Below, piece after piece: positions 1 through 9,523 of a DNA stretch of 64,000 nucleotides (its first letter is position 1; each line of letters starts with the position of its first letter). The translations under genes were made by a program, and so were the position numbers. A model generated the notes under the pieces. The model had not been told where the DNA came from. It saw only the letters and a list, made by a program, of their open reading frames with translations, and made no database searches. Location of the stretch: the NCBI GenBank assembly GCA_964460115.1, contig CAYWPR010000002.1, positions 130,899 through 194,898 of the forward strand, read 5' to 3'. The stretch comes from JAEUJZ01 sp964460115 (GTDB taxonomy: Bacteria > Myxococcota_A > Polyangia > Palsa-1104 > JAEUJZ01).

Positions 1-1541
1 ACGGCCGCTGCATCGGTGCCACTGCCCGCATCCTCGTGAATGCCAGCGGGAGCCGAAAGATCGGCCGGCACAACTGGCCCAGCGTGCGGCAAATTGCCCT
101 GCGGCGCAGTGGGCGGCGATTTGTAATACAGAATGCCCACCACAATGCCAGCAAGGAGCAGCATAAGGACAGCCGACATTGCCACCACCGATGTGCGCGA
201 AGATCCCGTCGTGGACTGCACGCCCGCCATCGGCATTTCGCGACCGCTTAGCGGCTGCCCTATAAAGCCGTACTCGGGGGCCCAGACTCGCCGCTCTTGC
301 GGTCTCTCACCATCCATATACAGCGGCCGATATAAGACCTCATCCGCCGGCGGCGGCTCCGGCAGGGGAGCCAACTCGCCAGCGACCTGCGCGACGATCA
401 CCGTAATATTGTCCGGACCACCGCCGGCGCGGGCCAGATCGATAAGCCGCCGCGCCGCTTCTTCGATCTTTTCACTGGTACTTAGAACTTCTTGAATCTC
501 TTCGTCGCTGACCACTCCGACAAGGCCGTCCGAACACAGAAGCAGCCGATCGTCGCGGCGTACCACTTCGGTGGACAGCACGACCTCGATGTCTTCCTGC
601 ACGCCCAGCGCCTGCAAAATGACATTGGAGTGCTCAAATAGCTTGGCCTGCTCTGGAGTAATCTGACCGCTATCCAGAAGCTGATTGACCAGCGACTGAT
701 CGTGAGTAATCTGCGTCAGCTTGCCCCGCCGCCACAGATAGGCCCGGCTGTCTCCGACTTGCGCAACGATGACGTGGCTGCTGAGCAAAAGCAACCCGGT
801 CAGCGTCGTTCCCATGCCGGCCTTGGCAATGTCGGCGCAGGCAGCTTCGTAGATTTCTTGATTGGCCTTGGTCGTGGAAATGCGCAGCTTGCGCGCCAGA
901 CCATGCAGTTCGGCCTCGCTAAGCACTTTGAGACGCGGTGCGGCCTCGACCGATGCATTGGCGCCCGAACTTGCTGCCCCGTCCGCAAGTCCGGCCGATG
1001 AACCGGCCCCCGGTAAAGAGGCGACGCCGGGCAGCGATACGGGGGCGACACCGGGCAACGGCGCCGGGGCTGAGTCTGGCAAATTATCCGCAAGGCCGGC
1101 CAGCAGATCATCGACGGCACGCGGACTCAAGCGTGCGGCCGGCACTTCATCGACTGGTGCCGGTGCCACCTCGGCTTTGGGCTCGGGATCGGCGCCGAGA
1201 GCGGCTTTTTCATCGGATTTTGCCGCTGCGGTGGTTTCACTCGGCGGTTCTTCGGCAAGCGGTTCTTTGGCCAAGCTTGGCGGATTTGCTGTCATCTCGC
1301 GAAGCATGACGTCAACGGCCATGAGCGATGCGACTTCGCCGGCCGCAGCCCCGCCCATGCCATCGCAAACCACTAAAAGCGCGCCGCGTGGACCAAGCGC
1401 AACCTCGCGACTTTCTCCAAAGTCCGTCTCACCGCTGTCGAGATCGACGACCAGGAAGTTGTCCTCGTTGTGCTCGCGGACCAACCCGACGTCGGTTACT
1501 CCGATGATATGAACGGTGATGGCAGAATTCGGCAACGTCAT
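1..1541 (-). CDS. PP2C-family Ser/Thr protein phosphatase, 3' end beyond window
   Basis: Metal-dependent phosphatase expected to remove phosphate from Ser/Thr on cytoplasmic proteins. The ATG at 1541 gives a frame that stays open to the left edge (about 513 codons). PP2C motifs are in order: REHNEDNF (residues 22-29), VCDGMGG (58-64) with metal-binding Asp60, GMGTT (about 243), VGDSRAY, LLLCSDGL and GGPDNI. A single membrane helix (VLMLLLAGIVVGILYY) follows the catalytic domain, so an extracytoplasmic C-terminal part is likely; the window ends within it. Oddity: residues about 85-215, between the DGMGG and GMGTT motifs, are a Pro/Ala/Glu-rich insert. It starts 14 bases after the stop of the FHA gene upstream and is probably cotranscribed with it. 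The catalytic residues look complete. Confidence 0.93.
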   Translation of the reverse strand, partial: MTLPNSAITVHIIGVTDVGLVREHNEDNFLVVDLDSGETDFGESREVALGPRGALLVVCDGMGGAAAGEVASLMAVDVMLREMTANPPSLAKEPLAEEPPSETTAAAKSDEKAALGADPEPKAEVAPAPVDEVPAARLSPRAVDDLLAGLADNLPDSAPAPLPGVAPVSLPGVASLPGAGSSAGLADGAASSGANASVEAAPRLKVLSEAELHGLARKLRISTTKANQEIYEAACADIAKAGMGTTLTGLLLLSSHVIVAQVGDSRAYLWRRGKLTQITHDQSLVNQLLDSGQITPEQAKLFEHSNVILQALGVQEDIEVVLSTEVVRRDDRLLLCSDGLVGVVSDEEIQEVLSTSEKIEEAARRLIDLARAGGGPDNITVIVAQVAGELAPLPEPPPADEVLYRPLYMDGERPQERRVWAPEYGFIGQPLSGREMPMAGVQSTTGSSRTSVVAMSAVLMLLLAGIVVGILYYKSPPTAPQGNLPHAGPVVPADLSAPAGIHEDAGSGTDAAA

Positions 1542-1555
1542 TCCATATCCAGGTG

Positions 1556-2713
1556 CTAGGGCTCAAACCGCAGCACTTGATCGCCAATCCGCAACACATC
1601 GCTGGCTTGCAGCTCGCGATCTCCCCGTAGTCGCACGTAAGTCCCGTTGGATGAATGTTGATCTTCCAGCCTCACACGGTTGCCATGGCGGGTTAGCACG
1701 GCATGCCGACGAGACATAAATTCATCATCGGGAAAGACGATGTCTCCCTCTTCACGGCCGATGCGTACCTCGGCCCGACATAAATGCCAGATATCGCGCG
1801 TGGCCCCCGCCGAAGTAAGCTGACGCAGGCGCCCCCAAGATTCGCGTGGTGTGCTGCCGAAAAGCCGCACGCCATGTTCGAAGATTGGAGACGGATCGCG
1901 CTCTTCGCTTGGCAATAGCTCAAAGCGAATCAGCTCTCGGCCCATATAAAAAATATCGCCCGACTGCAGTTCCATCGGCTCGCGAATTTGCAAAAGCACG
2001 CCGTTTGTAAGGTCAAGGGCCCGCACGCGCACGCCTCCGCTTGTCAAAACAAAGCGTGCATGCCGCGAAGCCATATATACGTCGTCGGGAAAACAGCGAT
2101 GACCTTCCGAGCGGCCGATGTCGAAGTTGTCCCCTTGCAGCGGCAGGGATTCGCCATCAGAACCATCGCGGCGCAGCAAAATCAATCGGCCGCGCGCGGC
2201 AGCGCTGGCCGGTACGGGTCGCGACGCCCGCGCCGACTCAGGAGCACTTTCAACCACGGCCGCGACGCCGGCGCTAGCACCGCCAGCCGCTTGTGGCGCA
2301 TTGCCTGCAGAACCCCCGGCGACTGGTGCGCCGCTAGAACGCAGCGGCGGACGAATATCGATGCTGGGCAGATCGCTTCGATTGGGCCGCGGACCCGCGG
2401 GCGCAGCTAAAGCCCCACCGACATGAGGAATCGCATCGCTGCTGGCCTGCATGCGAGTGCCGCAGTGCTGGCAAAAGGCAAAACCGGCGGGCGTCGGCTG
2501 ACCACATTGCGGGCAGCCAATGCGCACCGCCAAGCGGCCCTCGCTGCTGTCATTTGCACCGGCGGCGTTTAGCGAACTCGCGGTGATCGGCCGAGCCGAT
2601 CGCGCATCGCTCGCGTCGCTAAGAGCCGCGCGCGCGTCAAGCGATTGTCCGCAATCCTGGCAGAAAAGCGCGCCTTCGCGGTTGGCTTTTCCGCAGTTTC
2701 CACACCGTGCCAT
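1556..2713 (-). CDS. Double zinc-ribbon protein with two FHA domains
   Basis: Cytoplasmic phospho-threonine reader, 385 residues. Two CxxC-x10-CxxC zinc ribbons open the protein (Cys 4, 7, 18, 21 and Cys 67, 70, 81, 84). An Ala/Pro-rich linker follows, then two FHA domains at about 190-260 and 310-385. The second has the classical GREEGDIVFPD, SRRHA and SSNGTYV core; the first is more diverged (GRSEGHRCFPD, SRHARF, and LTNGVLL in place of the SxNGT loop), so it may bind phosphate poorly. The PP2C gene follows at 14 bases, so kinase-phosphatase signalling is the likely context. The ATG at 2713 begins exactly before the first zinc ribbon. No enzyme domain is visible. Confidence 0.9.
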   Translation of the reverse strand: MARCGNCGKANREGALFCQDCGQSLDARAALSDASDARSARPITASSLNAAGANDSSEGRLAVRIGCPQCGQPTPAGFAFCQHCGTRMQASSDAIPHVGGALAAPAGPRPNRSDLPSIDIRPPLRSSGAPVAGGSAGNAPQAAGGASAGVAAVVESAPESARASRPVPASAAARGRLILLRRDGSDGESLPLQGDNFDIGRSEGHRCFPDDVYMASRHARFVLTSGGVRVRALDLTNGVLLQIREPMELQSGDIFYMGRELIRFELLPSEERDPSPIFEHGVRLFGSTPRESWGRLRQLTSAGATRDIWHLCRAEVRIGREEGDIVFPDDEFMSRRHAVLTRHGNRVRLEDQHSSNGTYVRLRGDRELQASDVLRIGDQVLRFEP

Positions 2714-2822
2714 CGCCAGATGATCCAGGTTCTGCCTCCCTTATATATAACTAAACAGGGTCCCGCACAGCCAAGTGCAAAGTATATGTAAGCATACGCT
2801 AGAGAGACGCTTCTTTGCTGAT

Positions 2823-4238
2823 ATGAGTGCTTGCGACTCGGTAGCGTTGACGCTTTGCCGCCGGGCTGCTAGAACCTTTGCGCTCGTGCTTCGATTTTTC
2901 TATTCGTCCTGGTTTCGGGCTTGGTCCTTTTTTGGGGCCGTCCGTTTTTCGGCCGTGCTTTTGCAGCCTGGCCCGTTCAGATGTCGCTCTTTGGCTGCTG
3001 CGCTGGCTTTTGGCGGTGCATTTGCTGCCCTGCTTTGCGGGGCTGGCTGCCAAGAGTTGGTCGCACAGGCCCCGTTTCGTCTGCGCCCCGACACCACGCA
3101 CTGGGGCAAACTTCAGGGACCTTTTGATGGACATGTTCTTGATCAGGCCAGCGGCAGCCCAATCGCTGCGGCGCTTGTGATCGGCACATGGGCCTTTGAA
3201 AGCCCGAGCGGCCTGGCGGTTCCCAGCGGCACCTATGTCTCCACCGCGCTTACCGATAACAATGGTGGCTATAGCCTGCCGGCACTGCCGAGGTTACAAG
3301 GACGATCGGGCCTGCTGCGGCGCTTCACCTTGATCGTTTATAAGGCCGGATATCTGGGCTATCGTTCCGATCTGCGCTGGGACGATCGCACGCCGCGCAC
3401 CGACTTTGCGCAGCTTGCAAACAAAATTCGGCTAGAGCGTTTTCCAAGCGGCGAATCGCATGCTCACCATCTGGCATTTCTAGGGGGCGGACAGGCGCTT
3501 TTGCGCACGGCTCAGGCCGAGGCGATTCAAGCCGCGCTCGATTTGGCCGAACGTTCGCCGGATTTGCCAAGCGATCTGCCCGCCGGCAAGTCCGCAATCG
3601 AAGCGGAGCTAACCGCACCGGTGCAAGCGCCGCCCATGCTCGCGGCGCAGCTGCTTTCCTTGGCGGATGTAAAAAGCGCAGTCCGCAGCGGGCGCGCCGA
3701 TTATGACTTGGAAGCCTTGAAGTCGAATCTTCCCGGCGAAGCGCCGCTTGGCGAGTACAGCGGCGTCCATTACCAGGCCAAAGGGCTTTCAGAAAGTCAC
3801 GATGCCGCACTGCGCGTGTATCGCTGCGGCAGCGGCGCAGAAGCCGACTCGGTTTGGAAGCGGCTTTTGGCAAAGCTTTCCTCTCCGCAGCTTCGCGATG
3901 CCGGCGGTACATCTGTGGTCATTGCCCTTCCGACGACACGTGCGGCAAATCCGCTGTTTTTTGAAGTTCCGGCGCAAAACCCGCCTTTGCGCGATCTAGA
4001 GGGCAAAGCGCTGGCGCTGCCGGCGCGTTCGCCGATCGCCAAAGCAGCCCAAACCCCCCCGCAGCCGCTGCATCTTGACGCATCGCGAACCGCCTACGAC
4101 AGCCAACAAAAAGCCTATGCCGCAGCCGTTCTGATTCGCCAGCTTGGCTTGGTGCTAGAGCTTGTTTGCGGCGCCGATCTTTGCCCGGGAGAGGAGTCCA
4201 CAATTGGGCTTTTATCACACGCGCTCAGCCGACTCTAA
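2823..4238 (+). CDS. Exported protein, possibly a lipoprotein, with carboxypeptidase-regulatory-like domain
   Basis: Unrecognised exported protein. A hydrophobic segment ends in LLCGAGC, which could be a lipobox. The next 100 residues (DGHVLDQASGSPIAAALV ... YGYRSDL-like) resemble a carboxypeptidase-regulatory-like Ig fold, which often sits in surface lipoproteins. The remainder has no family I can name. The start is unsure: the frame opens with GTG at 2775, ATG at 2823 is used here, and GTG at 2955 would give the cleanest signal peptide. The Arg- and aromatic-rich stretch before 2955 looks poor as protein, so the last choice may be right. The 3' end is followed after 4 bases by the next gene, read in the same direction. 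Confidence 0.7.
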   Translation: MSACDSVALTLCRRAARTFALVLRFFYSSWFRAWSFFGAVRFSAVLLQPGPFRCRSLAAALAFGGAFAALLCGAGCQELVAQAPFRLRPDTTHWGKLQGPFDGHVLDQASGSPIAAALVIGTWAFESPSGLAVPSGTYVSTALTDNNGGYSLPALPRLQGRSGLLRRFTLIVYKAGYLGYRSDLRWDDRTPRTDFAQLANKIRLERFPSGESHAHHLAFLGGGQALLRTAQAEAIQAALDLAERSPDLPSDLPAGKSAIEAELTAPVQAPPMLAAQLLSLADVKSAVRSGRADYDLEALKSNLPGEAPLGEYSGVHYQAKGLSESHDAALRVYRCGSGAEADSVWKRLLAKLSSPQLRDAGGTSVVIALPTTRAANPLFFEVPAQNPPLRDLEGKALALPARSPIAKAAQTPPQPLHLDASRTAYDSQQKAYAAAVLIRQLGLVLELVCGADLCPGEESTIGLLSHALSRL

Positions 4239-4242
4239 GTCG

Positions 4243-5541
4243 ATGTCTACAGCTGGTTTTGTACGGCGCTCGCTTGGTTTTGCGCTGGGCGGCTTATTGA
4301 TGACGTTGCCGAGCTTTGCTTTTGCCTATGAATCGGTGACCACACTGGCCGGCTTGACGGAGCAGGCGGCGTTGGCATCGCGGCTGCATCGCCGAATGAT
4401 TCAGCGCTTTGTGCATCCACTGGGCTTGTTCGAATCCTTGCGGCTGGACTTAAACGCCATGTCCGAGCCGCAAGCGCGAAATCTATATGGACGGCTTGTC
4501 AATCTGGATCCGGCGCAGGGTTATGCGCCGGATTGGCAGCCGGATGGAACGCACGTACTTCCGCAGGGCCGTCAGCACGTGCTCGGCTGGCTGGCAGCGG
4601 GCAGTGTCATTGAAAATGTGCCTGCCGCGCGCATGCGCAACCATTTCTTGAACCCTCGCACGGGTCTTGGTCTGCACACGCAAGATGGAGATTCCAGCCT
4701 GGATACATCGCTGCATGCGGTCAAATACGGCGTCTCCAGCCTGCGGCAGTTTTTGGCCGGCGCGGCGCTTGACGGCAACGGCATGTCGGCCGCTGATTGG
4801 GTGGCGGCGCCCAAGGACATAAACGAGCTTGGTCTCGACGCATTTCTTACAGCCTACGCCCGGGCCGAGCGCGCTACTTTGCCCGCCGAGCGAGAAAGTG
4901 CCCTGGCGCAGATGCTGCTGATTGTCGGCGGCATGCTCGGCGTGCTGGAACAAATGGGCGATCCGGCATATTTGCGCAGCGATTTCGAGGCCGTTCTAAC
5001 CGGCGGCGGCGAGCTGGAGCTGGCCGAGCGCTTTGGTCGAGCCGCCATTCCAGCCCCGGCTCCCTTAGCCGCCGAGCTTGAAAAACCGCCGCAGCATTTG
5101 CGCGACTTGTTTCTGGACGGAAAGGGCGGCGGTTTGGCTGAACAAACCGCTCGGCGCTGTGCGCAGCCATTGCCCTGCTATACAAAAGATGCGCACGCTT
5201 TATTGGCGCAAGTCGGACGCTATGGTCAGCGACTTATCGACTACCTATTTCGCGGCGAGTTGCGGCTCGGGCTACAAGAAGACGGAAAGCGGCTGACGGT
5301 CATTGCCGCCGAGCTGCCCATGGGCCCAGGGACGCTGAGCTTGCTTGGTGAACTGCAAGAAGGCCGGCGGCAGGTGCTGCGCACGCTAGACGTGCCGGCC
5401 ACCAATGTCGGCGCCGCGCTGACGGAATTTTCTCTGACTCAAGAAGAACGCCAAGACCTGCATCGACTGGTTGTGCTGTTTCAGGGCCGCGATCGCGAAG
5501 GCGAACCTTTAGTAAGCTCTGCGCAAATCGTCTTGCCCTGA
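4243..5541 (+). CDS. Secreted protein resembling zinc-dependent phospholipase C family
   Basis: About 432 residues with a good signal peptide (VRRSLGFALGGLLMTLPSFAFA) if the ATG at 4243 is used. An upstream in-frame ATG at 4162 would overlap the previous gene and bury the signal peptide, so it is rejected. The segment with the motifs WLAAGSVIENVP and NHFLNP, His- and Asn-rich, resembles zinc-dependent phospholipase C/S1-P1-like secreted proteins, where His and Trp ligands bind the metal cluster. I cannot confirm the full ligand set, so substrate and activity are uncertain. It follows the exported protein at 2823-4238 closely and both may form an operon. Confidence 0.72.
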   Translation: MSTAGFVRRSLGFALGGLLMTLPSFAFAYESVTTLAGLTEQAALASRLHRRMIQRFVHPLGLFESLRLDLNAMSEPQARNLYGRLVNLDPAQGYAPDWQPDGTHVLPQGRQHVLGWLAAGSVIENVPAARMRNHFLNPRTGLGLHTQDGDSSLDTSLHAVKYGVSSLRQFLAGAALDGNGMSAADWVAAPKDINELGLDAFLTAYARAERATLPAERESALAQMLLIVGGMLGVLEQMGDPAYLRSDFEAVLTGGGELELAERFGRAAIPAPAPLAAELEKPPQHLRDLFLDGKGGGLAEQTARRCAQPLPCYTKDAHALLAQVGRYGQRLIDYLFRGELRLGLQEDGKRLTVIAAELPMGPGTLSLLGELQEGRRQVLRTLDVPATNVGAALTEFSLTQEERQDLHRLVVLFQGRDREGEPLVSSAQIVLP

Positions 5542-5601
5542 TTTTCAAAGATGCGCGACGCTCACAAAGCGCGCGCTGGGCGAATTGGCCAAACCGCGCC
5601 G

Positions 5602-7869
5602 CTACTCACCGACAAATTGACCATCGACGAAGTTAAGTCCGTTGCGCTTGCACAGCTCGGTCAAAAGCTGGCGGTGCTCAGGGGCAGCCAAGTTGTTGTA
5701 GGAACGCGTGGCCAATGTTGTAGAGCGCACGCTGCAGGCTGCGGAACCTATAAAGCGCCAGGCCCGCGTGGCATCGCTTGGATTCGAGCGGCGAGTTACC
5801 TGCATCGCCATCTCGATGGCCCGTTGCCGTTCTCCGCCTACATACGCGGCCTGCGCTTCTTCTAGAATCTTGTCGGCGCTACGCTCTGCCGGCTCGCCGG
5901 TTTCGTTTGAATCGGCAGGCGCTTTGCTGGCGGTTCCTGGACGCGGCGCCGGCGTAGTTCCGGGGCGCGGCACTGCCGGGGTGCTAGAGGGCGGCGGAAC
6001 CGCAGCGGCAACAGGAGGTTTGGGGGTAGAGGGTCCTAGCAGCTCTTCGACTTCATCGCGGGCCTGACGCGATCCAGAAACGGGCGGAGCCGCCGGATTT
6101 GCGGCCACCGCTGGAGCCGGCGCAGCCGCCGGAGGTGCATAAGGCGAAGAATTTGCAGGCGCTGCCGGCGACGGGGCGCTTGGCGAAGCCGCAGGTTTGC
6201 TGGAAACGCCGGCCAAAGGCGGCGATGCGGGCGGTGCAGCGGGAGCAGCACCGGAGGGCAGTGGCGCCCGAGGTGGCGCAGTAGCCAGCGCTGGGTTTTG
6301 CGCCGGCGTGGGATTTGGCAGCACAGGGCTAATACTTGGCGGCGGAGCCGAGGGAAGCGGCGCGGACGAAACCGTGGTCGGAGGGGGGACGACTTCTTCT
6401 ACCGCCGGACGCAGAGGAGGGACTTTGACCGGTGCGGCTGCACTTCCTCCTCCGTCGGTGTTATTCATATTCGGAGCGCCAGCGACCAGGGGTTCGACAA
6501 CCAGTTGGGCGGGACCTACGTCTGCCTTGGGAGCCATGACCGCAGCAGGTGGCAGCGGCGGGCGCGGATGTTGCCGTTGTTCCCAGAGCAAAGTCAGGCC
6601 CACACCGGCCAGCACTGCGATCACGCCGCCGCTTATCAGCAATCCCCAGGACGGCATGCGCTGCGGGGGCGGCGACGGCAAAGTTGCATCTTCGGGAATA
6701 AGCAGCGGCGGTGCCGTCAAAATCGGCGGCGGCGGACTGGCCGCTGAAGGCGCTGCCGCAGTGTTTGTCACCGGTGTGCCGCGTGATGGCATCGCCGGCA
6801 CGGGCCGAGGAACATTGGCCGAAGCGGTCGCGCTGCTTGGTGGCGCTGGTGGCACGGGTCCCCCCGCCGCCGCTGGCACTGGAGGCGGCACGGCGCTTCC
6901 GCCGGTAGACATCGGCGGCATCGGCGTAACCACTCGCCCTGAATGCACCACAGCCCGCGGTTGCGGGGCCGCGGCATCGCCTCCGACTTCGGGAACCGCG
7001 GCAGACGAAGCGCGCGAGCTTAAGGCGCGTACAAAATCCATCATGGATTCGTAGCGGTCCTCGCGGCGCTTGGACATGCCGCGAGAAATGGCGGCCACGG
7101 TGTGCGCCGGCAGCTCCGGCGACATGCGCGGAAAGGGCCGCGGCGACTCATTAATAACCTGCCGCAGCACTTCCTCGGGATTTTCGTCTTCAAAGGGCGG
7201 CTTGCCGCTGAGCATGCGATAGGCAATCACCGCCAAGGCCCATTGATCGGCGCGGCCATCAATTGGAGCATTGGTCTCTTGCAGCATCTCGGGGGCCATA
7301 TAAGCGGATACCCCCAGCGACGCATCGCGCGTCCCAGCCGGTGCCATTCGCCGAAAGCGGGCCAATCCAAAATCCATGACTTTGGCGGCTTCGGTGACTC
7401 GATCCCCCAGATCATGACGAACGAGGAAAATGTTCTCCGGCTTTATATTGCGGTGCACGATGCCGCTGCGATGCGCAGTGTGCAAAGCACTGCCGACCTG
7501 CTGAATCACCTCCATGGCTTGCGAGACGGGCAGCACCTCTTTGTGCTTGAGCCGCTGCTGCAAATTCTCGCCCTCGAGTAGATCCATGACGAAAAACGGG
7601 ATGCCGTTCTCATCGCGGTCAAAGTCGGTGATAGGCAGTATATGCGGATGGCGCAGCGTGGCAATCAGACGCGCCTCGTCCTGAAATCGCTGGTAGAGGT
7701 CGGGGCTGGCGGCCAGCTTGCGATGCAGGACTTTTACGGCGTAAAGGCCGCCGCTGCGGACGTGCCGGGCTACATAAACGGTGCCGACCGTGCCGACGCC
7801 CAGAAAACGCTCGATGCGGTAGGTCTTGGCCAGAATCTGGCCGACGATATTCTTATCGCGGTTTGTCAT
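5602..7869 (-). CDS. Membrane Ser/Thr kinase homologue with HRN instead of HRD
   Basis: Hanks-type kinase fold followed by a long Pro/Ala linker, one membrane helix (residues about 409-428), a second Pro-rich region and a C-terminal extracytoplasmic domain of about 100 residues. Kinase landmarks counted from the ATG at 7869: glycine loop GVGTVG (24-29), Lys46 in the AVK motif, Glu65 in helix C, DFG (166-168) and MAPE (191-194). The catalytic loop reads HRNIKPEN (139-146), so the general-base Asp is Asn. This would normally cripple phosphotransfer, making it a likely pseudokinase or a very weak kinase. An upstream GTG at 7932 is in frame but adds an unlikely leader. FHA and PP2C proteins nearby are plausible partners. 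Confidence 0.93.
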   Translation of the reverse strand: MTNRDKNIVGQILAKTYRIERFLGVGTVGTVYVARHVRSGGLYAVKVLHRKLAASPDLYQRFQDEARLIATLRHPHILPITDFDRDENGIPFFVMDLLEGENLQQRLKHKEVLPVSQAMEVIQQVGSALHTAHRSGIVHRNIKPENIFLVRHDLGDRVTEAAKVMDFGLARFRRMAPAGTRDASLGVSAYMAPEMLQETNAPIDGRADQWALAVIAYRMLSGKPPFEDENPEEVLRQVINESPRPFPRMSPELPAHTVAAISRGMSKRREDRYESMMDFVRALSSRASSAAVPEVGGDAAAPQPRAVVHSGRVVTPMPPMSTGGSAVPPPVPAAAGGPVPPAPPSSATASANVPRPVPAMPSRGTPVTNTAAAPSAASPPPPILTAPPLLIPEDATLPSPPPQRMPSWGLLISGGVIAVLAGVGLTLLWEQRQHPRPPLPPAAVMAPKADVGPAQLVVEPLVAGAPNMNNTDGGGSAAAPVKVPPLRPAVEEVVPPPTTVSSAPLPSAPPPSISPVLPNPTPAQNPALATAPPRAPLPSGAAPAAPPASPPLAGVSSKPAASPSAPSPAAPANSSPYAPPAAAPAPAVAANPAAPPVSGSRQARDEVEELLGPSTPKPPVAAAVPPPSSTPAVPRPGTTPAPRPGTASKAPADSNETGEPAERSADKILEEAQAAYVGGERQRAIEMAMQVTRRSNPSDATRAWRFIGSAACSVRSTTLATRSYNNLAAPEHRQLLTELCKRNGLNFVDGQFVGE

Positions 7870-8199
7870 CGGTTTGCCGCAAAGGGGTAAAAAAGCGGGG
7901 TACCGGCACTGCGGACCCACCACGAAGCCCACGTATGACGAGCCAGGACACTGGTACTGTACAATTCCGGCCGATCTGAAGCAACCGCCATGCCGAAGCC
8001 TGCGCTTTGCTCGGCTGAAAAAGCTTGCGGCGGCCGGGGTCGATTTGAAAAAAATCCGCTGTCATTTCACACAGATGCCTCTTCCAATGCTCATCTTATC
8101 TTATTGTCGAACTAGGCGGGGCGAGGCCAAGATTTTTTGCGGCGCGGCGCGATGTTTGGACCATTTCGCGCGTTGGCTTTGCATCCGCAGGGCGCGGGC
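7870..8199. other. Intergenic stretch, no gene seen
   Basis: 330 bases between the kinase start and the stop of the Hsp70-like gene, both on the minus strand. Short frames occur on both strands but none has protein-like composition or a convincing start. It probably holds the promoter of the kinase gene and the end of the Hsp70-like transcript; I see no clear hairpin plus T-run. Confidence 0.5.
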
Positions 8200-9378
8200 T
8201 TAGCTCGTTTCAGAGGAGCCAGAACCGCTGGCCAAAGCATCTTCCGGCGCCAAAACGGCTGCCTCTGGGCCAGAGTTCTGTTTCGGCAAAGCCTGCGCTC
8301 CGTCGCTAAATCGCGCGGCGCCAAGCAGGGCGGCACCGCGCGCGCTGGCTTCTTCGGGACGAACGCCTTGCTGCGGCCGCACGACCAAAAGCTCTTCGAG
8401 CAAGCGCGCAAACAAAGGCATCTCGGCGCCGCCGCCAGACATCAGAACGGCGTGAATCTGGGTGGGTTGCACCCGCGCTTCACGCAGTACAAGTTCTACG
8501 GCTTGCAGGCTGCGGCGCAGATCGTCTTCCACAAGCAAATCCAATTGCTCACGCGATAACTCGGCCACCAAATCGAAAGGATTGTTGCCAACCGTAAGCA
8601 GACCCGGCAGGCGCACGGTCGTTGCCTCTTGCAAAGAAAGGGTGCGCTTGGTCCATTCCGCGGCCAGGCGCAACCGCGCCATGGCTTTGCGGCTGCCGTG
8701 CGGCGACAAGCCAAACTCGCGCTCATATAGATGCGCCAGATGCCCGACGATGCGCTGATCGCATTCTTCGCTGCCAAAAGAATTGCCGGCGCTGGCCCGC
8801 ACGGCAAAGCCAATGCCGCGTTCATCGCGCACAAGCACCGCCGCCTCGCAACTGCGCGCCCCAAGGTCGCAGACCAAAATCGGCTGCGTGGGGCTTAAGT
8901 CCTGCGGACGCAAGCCATAGGCCGCAGCCACCGCCACCGGCTCTAGCACTAGATGCACCACGCGAAATCCGGCCAGCCGTGCCGCGCTAATCGCCGCTTG
9001 CGACTGCGACGCCGTAAAATCACAAGGCACCGACAAAGCCAGTCCATTTATCGGGCCCGCCAAGCGCTGCTCGGCGAATTCTTTGATCTGACTTAGCACC
9101 ACCGCCACAAGTTCGCTGGGCGAAAAACTCTTGTCGGCCAGCATGACCCGCTGGCTAGTTCCAAGCAATCGGCGCAGCCGTAAAATCGCCTGCTCAGGCT
9201 CCATAAGATGCTGGTTGCGCGCACTTTCGCCCACATGCAACTGCCCGCTTGCGTCAATGCCCACCGCCGTCGACACCACGCGCCGGCCGGTAAGCGTCTC
9301 AAGCAGAACGGTTTGACCGTCCGCTGCCACCCAGGCCGCCCGCGCACTGGTCAAGCCAAGGTCCACACCAATTAGCAT
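8200..9378 (-). CDS. Hsp70-like actin-fold ATPase without substrate-binding domain
   Basis: 392 residues, about the size of the DnaK nucleotide-binding domain alone. The phosphate-1 motif is GVDLGLTSARAAWV at the N terminus, phosphate-2 is VCDLGARSCEAAVL in the middle, and the adenosine motif is LMSGGGAEMPLFARLL near the C terminus. There is no room for the beta-sandwich that binds unfolded peptides; only a short acidic Ser-rich tail follows. Such stand-alone domains exist in bacteria and may regulate rather than fold. It lies upstream of the kinase homologue on the same strand, with a 330-base gap, so cotranscription is uncertain. ATG at 9378 is the only sensible start. Confidence 0.88.
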   Translation of the reverse strand: MLIGVDLGLTSARAAWVAADGQTVLLETLTGRRVVSTAVGIDASGQLHVGESARNQHLMEPEQAILRLRRLLGTSQRVMLADKSFSPSELVAVVLSQIKEFAEQRLAGPINGLALSVPCDFTASQSQAAISAARLAGFRVVHLVLEPVAVAAAYGLRPQDLSPTQPILVCDLGARSCEAAVLVRDERGIGFAVRASAGNSFGSEECDQRIVGHLAHLYEREFGLSPHGSRKAMARLRLAAEWTKRTLSLQEATTVRLPGLLTVGNNPFDLVAELSREQLDLLVEDDLRRSLQAVELVLREARVQPTQIHAVLMSGGGAEMPLFARLLEELLVVRPQQGVRPEEASARGAALLGAARFSDGAQALPKQNSGPEAAVLAPEDALASGSGSSETS

Positions 9379-9523
9379 AGAAACGCCATCCTGCGCGCTG
9401 CCGCGACAGCCAGCATGGGCCTACCATAGCAGCCCAAAGTCGGCAAAATGAGATTTTTTCTGCAAGACGACAAAGCTTTTGCGGCAGCTTGCGAGCCTAG
9501 GGCAAACCCGCTAGCGTGAGCGC

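Noticed and set aside
6197..7054. Long plus-strand frame opposite the kinase linker
   Set aside because: Shadow of the Pro/Ala-rich codons of the kinase; Gly/Ala-rich without structure.
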